The translations under genes and the position numbers were made by a program. This document shows positions 25,839-33,849 of a stretch of 64,000 bases of DNA, one piece after another. The notes beneath the pieces are model-generated. The model ran no database searches. It was not told the origin of the DNA and was given only the letters and a program-made list of their open reading frames with translations. The stretch covers positions 372,001 to 436,000 of the forward strand of contig NZ_JACCFF010000002.1 in assembly GCF_013449725.1 (NCBI RefSeq), written 5' to 3'. The first letter of the stretch is position 1; each line of letters starts with the position of its first letter. This DNA comes from Mycobacteroides sp. LB1 (lineage in GTDB: Bacteria; Actinomycetota; Actinomycetes; Mycobacteriales; Mycobacteriaceae).

Positions 25839-26233
25839 TCACCATGGGCACGCGCGTAGGCCTCGGCCAACAGCGGCCGGATGACTTCAGCGAAGGTGCC
25901 CTCACCGGGATTGACCACGCATACCCACTTGGCGCCCCCGTATTCGGGATGCGGCAGGACTCGATCGAACTCCGCGTAGTCGATGTCGGCCGTCTCGTCG
26001 CCGGGCATCTCAACGACCCCGGCGAAGGTGTCACCACTGACGCCGATATTGAGCCGGTACACCGATGGGCGCGCCAGATCCGAGTATTTGTCGAACGCCT
26101 CATTCGACATCAGGGTGATGACGGGCACCTGCCGCTTGGTGCCGCCGAAGAAGAACCAATTCCCCTCGACGACCTCGTGCTGGAGGTCCGGGAAGGTCAT
26201 GATGATGTACTCGATGATGGCTCCCTCATCCAT
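25835..26233 (-). CDS. DUF6194-family protein
   Basis: A 132-residue cytosolic protein like the actinobacterial DUF6194 family. It is rich in aromatic and acidic residues, with no signal or membrane segment. Notable strings are EVVEGNWFFFGG, MPGDETADIDYAEFDRVLPHPEY and WVCVVNPGEGTF. It has a YjbR/MmcQ-like flavour, but no catalytic residues are evident. The ATG has TAGGTT 6 nt upstream, so it is probably leaderless. It is divergent from cinA with only 30 bp between start codons, and its 3' end overlaps the preceding gene by 4 bp. Confidence 0.7.
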   Translation of the reverse strand: MDEGAIIEYIIMTFPDLQHEVVEGNWFFFGGTKRQVPVITLMSNEAFDKYSDLARPSVYRLNIGVSGDTFAGVVEMPGDETADIDYAEFDRVLPHPEYGGAKWVCVVNPGEGTFAEVIRPLLAEAYARAHGD

Positions 26234-26263
26234 GCCATAAACCTACCGGCCTAGGCTGCTGAC
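26234..26263. promoter_or_regulatory. Divergent leaderless promoters in a 30-bp gap
   Basis: Only 30 bp separate the start codons of the DUF6194 gene and cinA. Each start has its own TANNNT hexamer 6 nt away (TAGGTT on minus, TAGGCT on plus), and the two hexamers almost touch. Both mRNAs would begin at their start codons, and the two polymerases could not occupy the region together. Confidence 0.7.
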
Positions 26264-27541
26264 ATGTTGCGCGCCGGAATCGTCGTCACAGGCACGGAGG
26301 TCCTCACCGGGCGGGTGGCCGATGCGAACGGGCCGTGGCTTTCCGAACGTCTACGAGAAGTGGGAGTGGACGTAGCGCATATCTGTGTATGCGGAGACCG
26401 CAAAGACGATCTGACCGCACAGCTGACATTCCTCGCCGGTCAAGGTGTCGACCTCATCGTCACATCCGGGGGCCTGGGGCCGACGGCCGACGATATGACC
26501 CTGCCAACCGTGGCCGAATTTGCTGGTACCACACTGGTTTTCGATGCCAACCTGGAAACTTCCATCATGGATCGGCTACGGCCGATGGCGAACCGCTGGG
26601 AGAACGTCGACTGGGACGCGTTGCGTGTCGGCATCGCGAAACAAGCACTCGTTCCGGCGCAGGGGGAGGTGCTCGATCCGGTAGGCACTGCACCGGGCGC
26701 GGTCATGCACGCCGGCGGGGTAGTCATCGTGGTGCTACCCGGACCACCGCATGAGCTCCAGCGAATGTGGCCGTCGGCCGTCGGCTCCGAGCCCTTCCGC
26801 GTGCTCGTGGGGGACGATGCCGCAGCCATCGAACAGACGACTCTGCGCCTGTACGGCATCACCGAGCCGGATATCGCCGAGACTCTGCGCCTGGCCGAAG
26901 GCGAATTGGGAAACCTTGCTGCACTGGAGATCACGACGTGCCTGCGACGCAGCGAGGTGGAGGTGGTCACCCGATTCGAACCGTCCGACCGCCCGCAGTG
27001 GGACCGTCTCTACAAGTTCATCGAGACACGGCACGGCTCGGCCCTGTTCTCTTCAGACGGTACGACTGTCGACGAACTGGTGGCCGGACTTCTGCACGGT
27101 AGGCGCCTGGCCGTTGCGGAGTCATGTACCGCGGGACTGTTGGGGGCACGGATCGCCGATGTGCCAGGTTCCTCGGATTACTTCCTGGGCGGCATCATCA
27201 GTTACGCCAACGATGTCAAAATTGGCCAACTGCACGTAGATCCACAGTTACTCGCGAGCCATGGCGCGGTGTCGCCGCAAGTCGCCGAGGCCATGGCGGA
27301 CGGCGCATTGACGACGTTGGCCGCCGATATCGCGGTCTCGACGACGGGTGTTGCCGGGCCCGGCGGTGGAACACCGGAGAAACCCGTGGGCACGGTGTGC
27401 TTCTGCGCCAAGACCGCGACCGGGGAGAAGGCCGAGCTCCGGATCGTTATCCCGGGAAATCGCAACCAGATTCGTGAGCGTGCCACCACCGTCGCGCTAC
27501 ATTTGCTGCGCCGGCTGTTGCAGGGTAGCCCTACTCCGTAA
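26264..27541 (+). CDS. cinA: CinA-family protein (nicotinamide-nucleotide amidase / competence-damage inducible)
   Basis: A 425-residue full-length CinA. The N-terminal COG1058 MoaB-like domain has GIVVTGTEVLTGRVADANGPWLSE and VTSGGLGPTADDMT (~65). The C-terminal PncC-type amidase domain has AVAESCTAGLLGARIADVPGSSDYFLGGIISY (~285-315) and STTGVAGPGGGTPEKPVGTV (~360). The PncC domain deamidates NMN to NaMN in NAD recycling; the N-terminal domain acts on ADP-ribose derivatives in some bacteria. In mycobacteria CinA is also linked to drug tolerance. The ATG is probably leaderless. Confidence 0.93.
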   Translation: MLRAGIVVTGTEVLTGRVADANGPWLSERLREVGVDVAHICVCGDRKDDLTAQLTFLAGQGVDLIVTSGGLGPTADDMTLPTVAEFAGTTLVFDANLETSIMDRLRPMANRWENVDWDALRVGIAKQALVPAQGEVLDPVGTAPGAVMHAGGVVIVVLPGPPHELQRMWPSAVGSEPFRVLVGDDAAAIEQTTLRLYGITEPDIAETLRLAEGELGNLAALEITTCLRRSEVEVVTRFEPSDRPQWDRLYKFIETRHGSALFSSDGTTVDELVAGLLHGRRLAVAESCTAGLLGARIADVPGSSDYFLGGIISYANDVKIGQLHVDPQLLASHGAVSPQVAEAMADGALTTLAADIAVSTTGVAGPGGGTPEKPVGTVCFCAKTATGEKAELRIVIPGNRNQIRERATTVALHLLRRLLQGSPTP

Positions 27542-28280
27542 AGGGGGCGGCCTTGACCAGGAGCGGAAACGCCGCGTAGCGGGTCAGCCACGCCGCGCGG
27601 CCCTTCGGTACCGCGGCACCCTCTGCCGCCCAGGCTTTGAGCATGTGCCGCTTGAATTCCAGACGAGGGTGCCGCCGCAGCAGCTCCTCCACCCATGCGG
27701 GCTCGAGGTCCGACAACCGCAGCCCGAAAACATCCGTTCCTGCGCCCGCCGACACAAATCCTCCTGCGTCTGAAAGGTTTTCGCTGGCACCCAGGGTGAT
27801 ATGTGCAGCGATCGCCGCACCCACCGCCTGGGCACGGTCCTCGCCGACCCCTTGGTCCCGCACGAATCGGGCGGCACGCTCACCGCCGACCACGGCGAAG
27901 CATCGCCCCGGCGTCGGATGCTCAAGCTGTAGATCGTGCAACAAGCTCGCGACGTAAACCAGCTCGTCGTCGACCTGTACGCCGTCCAATGCGGCAAGCG
28001 CCTTTCCGAAAAAGTAGGTGCGGTAGGAGTGCTCGAGCACATGCGGAGTTACAGAGTCGCGCGCCTCCTGCTCCGCTGCAAACGCAAGTGCGGAATCGGG
28101 CACCGCGATCGATCCGAATTCGACTCGCCCCTGGCCACGGCGGCCTACCCGGGTCTTGACGGCATCGCCGACCATTCCGGGCAGCGCGCGAAACAAGCGT
28201 CCGAACAATACCCGTCGCTGGGCTGTCGAGACCTCTCCGCCGGTCCGGGTCGCCCACTGCCAGTCCAAGTCGATCGTCAT
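27531..28280 (-). CDS. HD-domain phosphohydrolase-like protein
   Basis: A 249-residue protein with an HD-type metal site: VLEHSYRTYFFG supplies the first His, SLLHDLQLEHP the HD pair (~125), and AAIAAHITLG a further His. The order suits the cyanamide-hydratase-like HD subgroup. The N-terminal ~60 residues (LFRALPGMVGDAVKTRVGR) are basic. ATG 28280 is preceded by GAGGTGG. Its 3' end overlaps the cinA 3' end by 11 bp on the opposite strand. The substrate cannot be inferred. Confidence 0.75.
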   Translation of the reverse strand: MTIDLDWQWATRTGGEVSTAQRRVLFGRLFRALPGMVGDAVKTRVGRRGQGRVEFGSIAVPDSALAFAAEQEARDSVTPHVLEHSYRTYFFGKALAALDGVQVDDELVYVASLLHDLQLEHPTPGRCFAVVGGERAARFVRDQGVGEDRAQAVGAAIAAHITLGASENLSDAGGFVSAGAGTDVFGLRLSDLEPAWVEELLRRHPRLEFKRHMLKAWAAEGAAVPKGRAAWLTRYAAFPLLVKAAPFTE

Positions 28281-28363
28281 CACCACCTCAGTCAAGGCCG
28301 ATGCACCGGAAACAGCCAGTGGCAGAAATGCCACAGGTACTCGGATTCATGCCATAGTGAGGC

Positions 28364-29317
28364 ATGGGCACCAAGACGGTGGCGGCACTCGCGCTCGACG
28401 GAGTCATCACCTATGACCTGGCGTGCGCCGTGCAGATGTTCCGGCGAGGACCGGGGCGCGCCGGGCAACCCGATGGTTTCGACCTGGTGACGTGCGGTCG
28501 CCGGCCCGGAACCGTCTGGACGCCAGATGGTTTCGCCCTAGAGGTGGAACAGGGCATCGACGCGCTAGAGACCGCGGATATCGTCGTCGTACCCGCGCGG
28601 GCTCCACATGACCATCCGCCGCCGGACGATGTATTGAACGCGCTGGTGAGCGCGCACCAACGCGGCGCCGTGGTGTTCAGCATCTGCCTGGGTGCGTTCG
28701 TTCTCGCTGCGGCGGGCCTGCTGGATGGACGCCCCGCCACCACACATTGGGAGTACTGCGACGATATGCGCAGGCTCTATCCGCTGGTCGATCTGCGACC
28801 CGAGGCGCTGTACGTGGACGATGGGGACATCCTCACGTCGGCGGGACTGTCCGCGGGCATGGACCTGTGCCTGCATGTCGTGCGACGCGAGCTGGGCGCC
28901 GCCGTGGCATCCGATTTGGCCCGCTGGAACGTGATGGCACCGCACCGAGATGGTGGCCAGGCGCAGTTCATCCCGCCCACCAAGACCTCTCACGATTCCG
29001 GCGGCCTCGGTCCGACGCTGAGCTGGGCGGCCGAGCACATCGCCGATATCGACGATGTTTCCTCACTCGCGCGGCACGCGCATCTGAGTCTCCGCACGTT
29101 CAACAGGCGCTTCGGCGAGGAGGTGGGGACCACGCCTAAGCGGTGGCTCGACGCGCAGCGCGCCACCCGCGCTCGCGAACTGCTCGAGAACACCGAAATG
29201 ACCATGGAATCCATTGCGACACAATGCGGTTTTGGCAGTGTTACGGCCATGCGGACGCATCTGCGGAAGGTCACCGCGACAACGCCGAGCGCCTACCGCC
29301 GGGCGTTCCGACGGTAG
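28364..29317 (+). CDS. GlxA-type transcriptional regulator (DJ-1/PfpI + AraC)
   Basis: A 317-residue regulator. Residues 1-~175 are a DJ-1/PfpI-like domain; the nucleophile-elbow region VVFSICLGAFVLAAAGLLDGR keeps the cysteine. A C-terminal AraC helix-turn-helix pair follows (VSSLARHAHLSLRTFNRRF and MESIATQCGFGSVTAMRTH). The GlxA family usually controls catabolism of amines or glycine betaine-like compounds. It is divergent from the HD-domain gene. The ATG has CATAGT about 5 nt upstream and no ribosome site, so it is probably leaderless. No clear target is adjacent. Confidence 0.88.
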   Translation: MGTKTVAALALDGVITYDLACAVQMFRRGPGRAGQPDGFDLVTCGRRPGTVWTPDGFALEVEQGIDALETADIVVVPARAPHDHPPPDDVLNALVSAHQRGAVVFSICLGAFVLAAAGLLDGRPATTHWEYCDDMRRLYPLVDLRPEALYVDDGDILTSAGLSAGMDLCLHVVRRELGAAVASDLARWNVMAPHRDGGQAQFIPPTKTSHDSGGLGPTLSWAAEHIADIDDVSSLARHAHLSLRTFNRRFGEEVGTTPKRWLDAQRATRARELLENTEMTMESIATQCGFGSVTAMRTHLRKVTATTPSAYRRAFRR

Positions 29318-29328
29318 GCGGTTCGTGG

Positions 29329-30300
29329 TCAGCGCACGACGTGTGGCATCAGAGCGTTGGGCGGAATGACACCGAAGCGGCCCGCCTGATAATCCTCCAC
29401 CGCCTGAATCAGCTCAGCCTTCGTGTTCATCACGAATGGCCCGTAGGCGACCACACGCTCACGGATGGGTCGGCCGCCCAGCAGTAGCACTTCCATCGCC
29501 GGGCGATTTCCGTCCTGACCCGCATTGGCCTGCACCGTAATCCGATCGCCGGGCCCTAGTACGGCGAGCTGCCCCTGTTCGATCGGATGCCCCAGCGCGC
29601 CGACCGAACCACGTCCGGAAAGCACGTAGACGAGCGCGTTGAACTCCCGGTTCCAGGGCACGTTTATCCCGGCCCCGGGTTCAATGGTCGCGTGCGCCAG
29701 GGTGATTGGTGTGTGCGTACTTCCCGGACCGTGATACGGGCCGATGTCTCCGGCGATGATCCGCACCAGGGCGCCGCCGTCGGGCGAGCTCACCAGTGTG
29801 GTTTCCGTTCCCTCGATCGACTGGTAGGCGGGGGTCAGGAACTTGTCGCGCGCAGGCAGGTTGACCCAGAGCTGGATGCCATGGAATATTCCGCCGCTCT
29901 CCACCAATTCTGCTGGGGGAGTTTCGATATGCAGGATTCCCGATCCGGCCGTCATCCACTGGGTGGCACCGTCGTGAATGAGGCCGCCGCCGCCATGGGA
30001 ATCCTGGTGCGCGAATCTCCCGTCAATCATGTAGGTGACCGTTTCGAAGCCGCGGTGCGGATGCCAATCAGTCCCGCGCGGCTCACCCGGTTCATAGTCG
30101 ACTTCACCCATTTGGTCCATGTGGATGAATGGATCCAACTCTGCGGACGGCACGCCGCCGAAGGCACGCACGACGGGGAAGCCTTCCCCCTCGTATCCCC
30201 GGGACCCAGTGGTGATCGACCGCACCGGACGTTCGGTATCAGCAGGTTCGGGCGTAGGGATGCGTGGCAGGGTCAGGGTGTCGGCGGTAATAGCTGGCAT
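29329..30300 (-). CDS. Pirin-family protein
   Basis: A 323-residue bicupin pirin. The N-terminal cupin carries the metal-binding histidines in DWHPHRGFETVTYMIDGRFAHQDS (residues ~85-108) and TAGSGILHIE. The second cupin includes IAGDIGPYHGPGSTHTPI and the C-terminal LLLGGRPIRERVVAYGPFVMN, a strong pirin marker. Some pirins are quercetin dioxygenases; others act as redox or stress regulators. The ATG follows CGAGGAGG. A perfect 20-bp palindrome sits 35 bp upstream, overlapping the TetR gene's stop, so the neighbouring TetR protein probably controls it. Confidence 0.9.
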   Translation of the reverse strand: MPAITADTLTLPRIPTPEPADTERPVRSITTGSRGYEGEGFPVVRAFGGVPSAELDPFIHMDQMGEVDYEPGEPRGTDWHPHRGFETVTYMIDGRFAHQDSHGGGGLIHDGATQWMTAGSGILHIETPPAELVESGGIFHGIQLWVNLPARDKFLTPAYQSIEGTETTLVSSPDGGALVRIIAGDIGPYHGPGSTHTPITLAHATIEPGAGINVPWNREFNALVYVLSGRGSVGALGHPIEQGQLAVLGPGDRITVQANAGQDGNRPAMEVLLLGGRPIRERVVAYGPFVMNTKAELIQAVEDYQAGRFGVIPPNALMPHVVR

Positions 30301-30334
30301 GAGAACCTCCTCGTGGTTGTTCCGATACCTACTT

Positions 30335-30354
30335 AACCGGACTGCAGTCCGGTT
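30335..30354. promoter_or_regulatory. Perfect 20-bp palindrome upstream of pirin, probable TetR operator
   Basis: AACCGGACTGCAGTCCGGTT is fully self-complementary. It lies between the TetR stop and the pirin start, so it can act as a pirin operator. With 10-bp arms and no spacer it is also a possible cruciform. Confidence 0.7.
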
Positions 30355-30962
30355 TATTCCGACGAACGAACGGTCACCCCTTGATGCTCGGCGAGAGCAG
30401 TTGTCGCCGCAGCCGACACCGTCGCACCGGCGGCCCTCAGTGGCTCGGGACTGCGCAGCGCCCGGCTCAGGACGAAGGCGCCCTCCAGGCTGGTGATGAA
30501 CCCCAGAATGAGGCTCCGGCACACCTCATGCGGGAGACCTGATCCGGCGATGCGTTCGGCCCCCTGGTCGATCCAGTCCGTGAATACGTCGGCCGTGGCG
30601 AGTCGCAGCGTTTCATTCGTGCTCGCCACCTCCAGTGCGATGGTGGCGATCGGGCAGGCATCGGTGTAGTCGGTGGCTATGAGATTGTCGGCCGCGGCCG
30701 CGAATGCGGCACGGATGGTGGACGGTAGATCGGGGCCGACTTCATCGAAGATCGCCAGCACCAGGTCCCGATACATCGCACCCGAGGTCCGGATGGCCTC
30801 GTCAGCTAGCTGCGCCTTACCTCCGGGAAAGAAGTGGTAAATCGACCCGAAGGGCGCGCCCGCGCTCTGCGCGATCTGCTTGAGCCCGGTACCGGTCATG
30901 CCCTGTCGGCGGAACAACTCACAGGTGGCGTCGACGATGCGGTCGCGTGTGTCGGCGGGCAT
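30354..30962 (-). CDS. TetR-family regulator, LmrA/YxaF-like
   Basis: A 202-residue TetR regulator. The N-terminal helix-turn-helix is IVDATCELFRRQGMTGTGLKQIAQSAGAPFGSIYHFFPGGKAQLA (residues 8-52, split here by description only). The C-terminal part, with TDACPIATIALEV and TDWIDQGAERI, resembles the LmrA/YxaF ligand domain. The ATG follows GGAAGGA. It sits upstream of pirin on the same strand and is divergent from the DUF4345 gene 103 bp away, so it probably controls both. The effector is unknown. Confidence 0.87.
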   Translation of the reverse strand: MPADTRDRIVDATCELFRRQGMTGTGLKQIAQSAGAPFGSIYHFFPGGKAQLADEAIRTSGAMYRDLVLAIFDEVGPDLPSTIRAAFAAAADNLIATDYTDACPIATIALEVASTNETLRLATADVFTDWIDQGAERIAGSGLPHEVCRSLILGFITSLEGAFVLSRALRSPEPLRAAGATVSAAATTALAEHQGVTVRSSE

Positions 30963-31065
30963 GGTGCGTCCTTCCGGAGACTCTTGTGTCTGGTCCAAGG
31001 GCATTGTACGGTCCAATTAGAACGATCTATCAAGTTCGATCCTGCGATCGCGAAGGAACACGGCG

Positions 31066-31473
31066 ATGGACAAAGCGCTCAAGTACCTGGCAATCCTGAC
31101 CGGTGTGATCTGTCTGGCCATCGGCCTGTATCACCTCATCGGCGGCGCAGAAACGGTCATCGGCGGGGGAGACATCACCGCGAGCACCGACAGCCAGGAG
31201 AGATTCTTCGCCGGGCTGTTCGCCGTCTACGGTGCGACTTGGATCTGGGTTGCCCGCCAGTCGCCCATCCCCGGCGTCGCCATCCGGTTCCTGGCAGCCG
31301 GACTACTGGTGGGCGGGCTCGGCCGGGTGGCCTCCCTGATCGATAGGGGACAGCCGCACTCGTTCTGGATCGTCATGCTCGCCATCGAAATTGCCATTCC
31401 CGCACTATTTTTCGCCATCGCAGGGGCCGACGAGAAGGCGAATTCGGTTCAATCGGGGGCCGCACCGCGGTAG
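31066..31473 (+). CDS. DUF4345-type small membrane protein
   Basis: A 135-residue protein with four hydrophobic segments (ALKYLAILTGVICLAIGLYHLI; FAGLFAVYGATWIWVA; IRFLAAGLLVGGLGRVASL; WIVMLAIEIAIPALFFAIAG), matching the DUF4345 family. GAAGGA lies 9 nt before the ATG. It is divergent from the TetR gene and probably repressed by it. No transport or enzyme motif is visible. Confidence 0.75.
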   Translation: MDKALKYLAILTGVICLAIGLYHLIGGAETVIGGGDITASTDSQERFFAGLFAVYGATWIWVARQSPIPGVAIRFLAAGLLVGGLGRVASLIDRGQPHSFWIVMLAIEIAIPALFFAIAGADEKANSVQSGAAPR

Positions 31474-31565
31474 CAAAACCAATACGCGAGTTCAGATTTC
31501 GCGAACCGCTAGAGTGCGTACTACCGACAGCAGTTGCGCATACTCAGGTATTTCAGGAGGAATCT

Positions 31566-32432
31566 ATGCGGTTCACCTTCGCCGAGGCGATGACCGATCC
31601 GTCGTACTACATCCCGTTGGCTCAGGCAGCCGAGGCGGCCGGGTACCACGGCATGACCATCGCCGACAGCCTGGCCTATCCCCACGAATCGGATGCGAAG
31701 TATCCGTACACTCCCGATGGGAACCGCGAATTCCTCGAAGACAAACCGTTTATCGAAGCGCTCACGCTGACGGCGGCACTCGGTGCGGTGACCTCGACAC
31801 TCCGGTTCAACATCTTTGTCCTCAAGTTGCCGATCCGGCCGCCGGCGCTGGTGGCCAAGCAGGCTTCGTCCATCGCCGCCCTGACCGGCAACCGACTCGG
31901 CCTGGGCGTGGGGACGAGCCCCTGGCCCGAGGATTACGAGCTCATGAACGTGCCGTTCGCCAAGCGCGGCAAGCGTATGGACGAGTGCATCGAGATCATT
32001 CAAGGACTCACCACCGGCGACTATTTCGAGTTCCACGGCGAGTTCTACGACATTCCCAAGACCAAGATGTGCCCGGCGCCCACACAGCCGATTCCGATCC
32101 TCATCGGTGGACATGCCGATGCCGCACTGCGGCGCGCCGCGCGCTGTGACGGCTGGATGCACGGCGGCGGCACCGAGGATCTTGACGAGCTGTTGGCCAA
32201 GCTCAACCGGTTCCGCGCGGAGGACGGTACGGCCGACAAGCCGTTCGAAGTCCATGTCATCTCTCTCGACGGATTCACGGTCGACGGTGTGAAGCGCTTG
32301 GAGGACAAGGGCGTAACAGATGTCATCGTCGGCTTCCGCATTCCGTACATCGTGGGGTCGGACACCGAGCCACTGGATACCAAGATCAAGAACCTGGAGA
32401 GCTTCGCCGAGCGCGTCATCTCCAAGGTCTGA
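31566..32432 (+). CDS. LLM-class F420-dependent oxidoreductase
   Basis: A 288-residue TIM-barrel flavin/F420-type oxidoreductase: MRFTFAEAMTDPSYYIPLAQ at the start, YHGMTIADSLAYPHES, NRLGLGVGTSPWPEDYEL (~108) and IPILIGGHADAALRRAA (~178). A strong ribosome site (CAGGAGG) precedes the ATG. The two insertions around YPYTPDGNREFLEDKPF resemble the mycobacterial TIGR03619-like subgroup. It is probably monocistronic, ending in a long hairpin. The substrate is unknown. Confidence 0.85.
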   Translation: MRFTFAEAMTDPSYYIPLAQAAEAAGYHGMTIADSLAYPHESDAKYPYTPDGNREFLEDKPFIEALTLTAALGAVTSTLRFNIFVLKLPIRPPALVAKQASSIAALTGNRLGLGVGTSPWPEDYELMNVPFAKRGKRMDECIEIIQGLTTGDYFEFHGEFYDIPKTKMCPAPTQPIPILIGGHADAALRRAARCDGWMHGGGTEDLDELLAKLNRFRAEDGTADKPFEVHVISLDGFTVDGVKRLEDKGVTDVIVGFRIPYIVGSDTEPLDTKIKNLESFAERVISKV

Positions 32433-32436
32433 TTCC

Positions 32437-32496
32437 GCGAGCAGACGCTTGTTGCACGCTCCACCCGGCGTTTCTGTGCAATAAGCGTCTGCTCGC
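32437..32496. repeat. Long inverted repeat / hairpin after the LLM gene
   Basis: Arms of 21 bp (GCGAGCAGACGCTTGTTGCAC and its complement at 32476-32496) pair with one G-U wobble around an 18-nt loop. It starts 4 bp after a stop codon, so it can act as a terminator, but the arm length and near-perfect symmetry also fit a small dispersed palindromic element. There is one copy in this window. Confidence 0.75.
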
Positions 32497-32507
32497 CGGA
32501 AACAACG

Positions 32508-32537
32508 TTGACAGTTATTCAACGCGAGCGTTAAATA
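32508..32537 (+). promoter_or_regulatory. SigA-type promoter with overlapping ArsR-type operator
   Basis: A consensus -35 (TTGACA, 32508-32513) and a -10 (TTAAAT, 32531-32536) are 17 bp apart. An inverted repeat TATTCAACGC-GA-GCGTTAAATA (32516-32537; nine of ten arm pairs match) covers the spacer and -10, where the ArsR protein encoded by the second gene could bind and repress. Confidence 0.8.
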
Positions 32538-32579
32538 TCAACCATCGGGTACTCCTACTGAGAACGAGGTGGTTCGGAT

Positions 32580-33032
32580 ATGAGCACACGTCCAAGCTTT
32601 GCGTCGGCGGTCGTCTATCAGGATCCGTCGGCAGCGCTGGATTGGCTGGAGAAGGCCTTCGGATTCGAACGATCCATGGTCATCACCGACAGCGAGGGCA
32701 AGCTGGAACATTCCGAAATGCGTTTCGGCGATTGCTATCTCATGGTGGGGTCGGAGTGGGACGAGACCGTGGCCAGCCCCAAATCCGTGGGCGGACGGTG
32801 TACCCAGTCGATCCATGTGCACCTCGACGAAGATGTCGACGCGCACTGTGAGCAGGCGCAATCCGCCGGTGCCGAGATCCTGATGCCGCCCACCGACCAG
32901 TTCTACGGTGACCGTGTGTACCGCGCCCGCGATCCCGAGGGTCACGTGTGGGCATTCGCGCAGACCATGCGGGCCGTGTCGCGTGAGGACGCCGAGAAGG
33001 CCAGCGGCCTGAAGATCGAGGGCTGGATTTGA
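32580..33032 (+). CDS. VOC (glyoxalase-like) family protein
   Basis: A 150-residue vicinal-oxygen-chelate fold protein of the PhnB/YP_-type glyoxalase class, with two beta-alpha-beta-beta-beta modules. Motifs include AVVYQDPSAALDWLEKAFGF and the C-terminal RVYRARDPEGHVWAFAQ, whose HVW-x-F end carries metal-site residues. It is the first gene of a coupled VOC-ArsR-AHSA1 operon, overlapping the next gene by 4 nt. It may handle a small toxic electrophile or drug; no substrate is proven. Confidence 0.85.
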   Translation: MSTRPSFASAVVYQDPSAALDWLEKAFGFERSMVITDSEGKLEHSEMRFGDCYLMVGSEWDETVASPKSVGGRCTQSIHVHLDEDVDAHCEQAQSAGAEILMPPTDQFYGDRVYRARDPEGHVWAFAQTMRAVSREDAEKASGLKIEGWI

Positions 33033-33379
33033 CGCGGCCCTTAGTGCCGCCCGCAAGCATAGATCGCACACTCGCCGCGCTGGCAGATCCGAATCGACGA
33101 AAAATCGTTGAGGCGCTTCGGGATCGGCCGTGCCGTGCGGGGGAGATCGCGCAGGTCGTCGGCCTGAGCCCGGCGGCACTCAGCAGGCACCTACGCACCC
33201 TCAAGGCCAGCGAGCTGGTCCAGGAATCCCACCCCGAGTTCGACGCGCGTGTGCGCATCTACACCCTGCGGCCTGCTCCCATGGCAGAACTGAAGGCATG
33301 GATCGACCAGATCGAGAAGCTTTGGGCCACCCAGCTGGTGGCCTTCAAAGATCACATCGAGCGACAGTCTGACCGATGA
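33029..33379 (+). CDS. ArsR-family regulator
   Basis: A 116-residue winged-helix repressor (LAALADPNRRKIVEALRDRPCRAGEIAQVVGLSPAALSRHLRTL region, residues 14-58). No ArsR-type metal-binding CxC is present, so it more likely senses through a ligand or only through protein contacts. The TTG start overlaps the VOC stop (TTGA) and the stop overlaps the AHSA1 ATG, so translation is coupled. It probably represses its own operon through the inverted repeat at 32516-32537. Confidence 0.88.
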   Translation: MTRPLVPPASIDRTLAALADPNRRKIVEALRDRPCRAGEIAQVVGLSPAALSRHLRTLKASELVQESHPEFDARVRIYTLRPAPMAELKAWIDQIEKLWATQLVAFKDHIERQSDR

Positions 33380-33849
33380 CTTCACGCATCCTGGTTTCAC
33401 TGCGTGTCCGGGCCACCCCGCGGCACGCCTTCGACGTATTCGTCAACGACATCGGTCTCTGGTGGCAGCCCAGCGCACTGTTCGGCTTCACCAGACGCAG
33501 CCGCGGCACGCTCGCGTTCGAGCCCGAGCCGGGCGGCCGCTTCACCGAGTCCTATCCGGACGGGTCCCAGTTCGAGATCGGCATGGTGACGACCTGGGAG
33601 CCTGGATCCCGACTGGGATTCACGTGGCGGCAGGAGAGCTTCGCCGACGATCAGATTACCAATGTCGAGGTGCGCTTCGAGTCGGTGAGAGACGAAACCC
33701 GAGTCACCGTAGAGCATCTCGGCTGGGAGACGGTGCCAGTGGACAACGCCGCTCGGCATTCCTTCCCCGATGGGGTGTTCCTGCTGCGTCACGGCGAATG
33801 GTGGCAGCAGCTGCTCGAGTCGCTGCGCACTCAGATCACCGATCACTGA
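33376..33849 (+). CDS. AHSA1/SRPBCC-family ligand-binding protein
   Basis: A 157-residue START-like fold protein (SRPBCC; Activator of Hsp90 ATPase 1-like): LVSLRVRATPRHAFDVFVNDIGLWW at the N-terminus, EPGGRFTESYPDGSQFEIGMVTTWEPGSRLGFTW in the middle, and the C-terminal helix around HGEWWQQLLESL. Proteins of this family commonly pair with ArsR regulators. Its ATG overlaps the arsR stop. The 3' end overlaps the convergent esterase gene by 14 bp. Confidence 0.87.
   Translation: MTSRILVSLRVRATPRHAFDVFVNDIGLWWQPSALFGFTRRSRGTLAFEPEPGGRFTESYPDGSQFEIGMVTTWEPGSRLGFTWRQESFADDQITNVEVRFESVRDETRVTVEHLGWETVPVDNAARHSFPDGVFLLRHGEWWQQLLESLRTQITDH

Noticed and set aside
31519..31535. TACTAC-CGACA-GCAGTT upstream of the LLM gene at 31566
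   Set aside because: One half is perfect but the second matches only 4 of 6 bases, so it is too weak to call a BlaI operator without a binding test.
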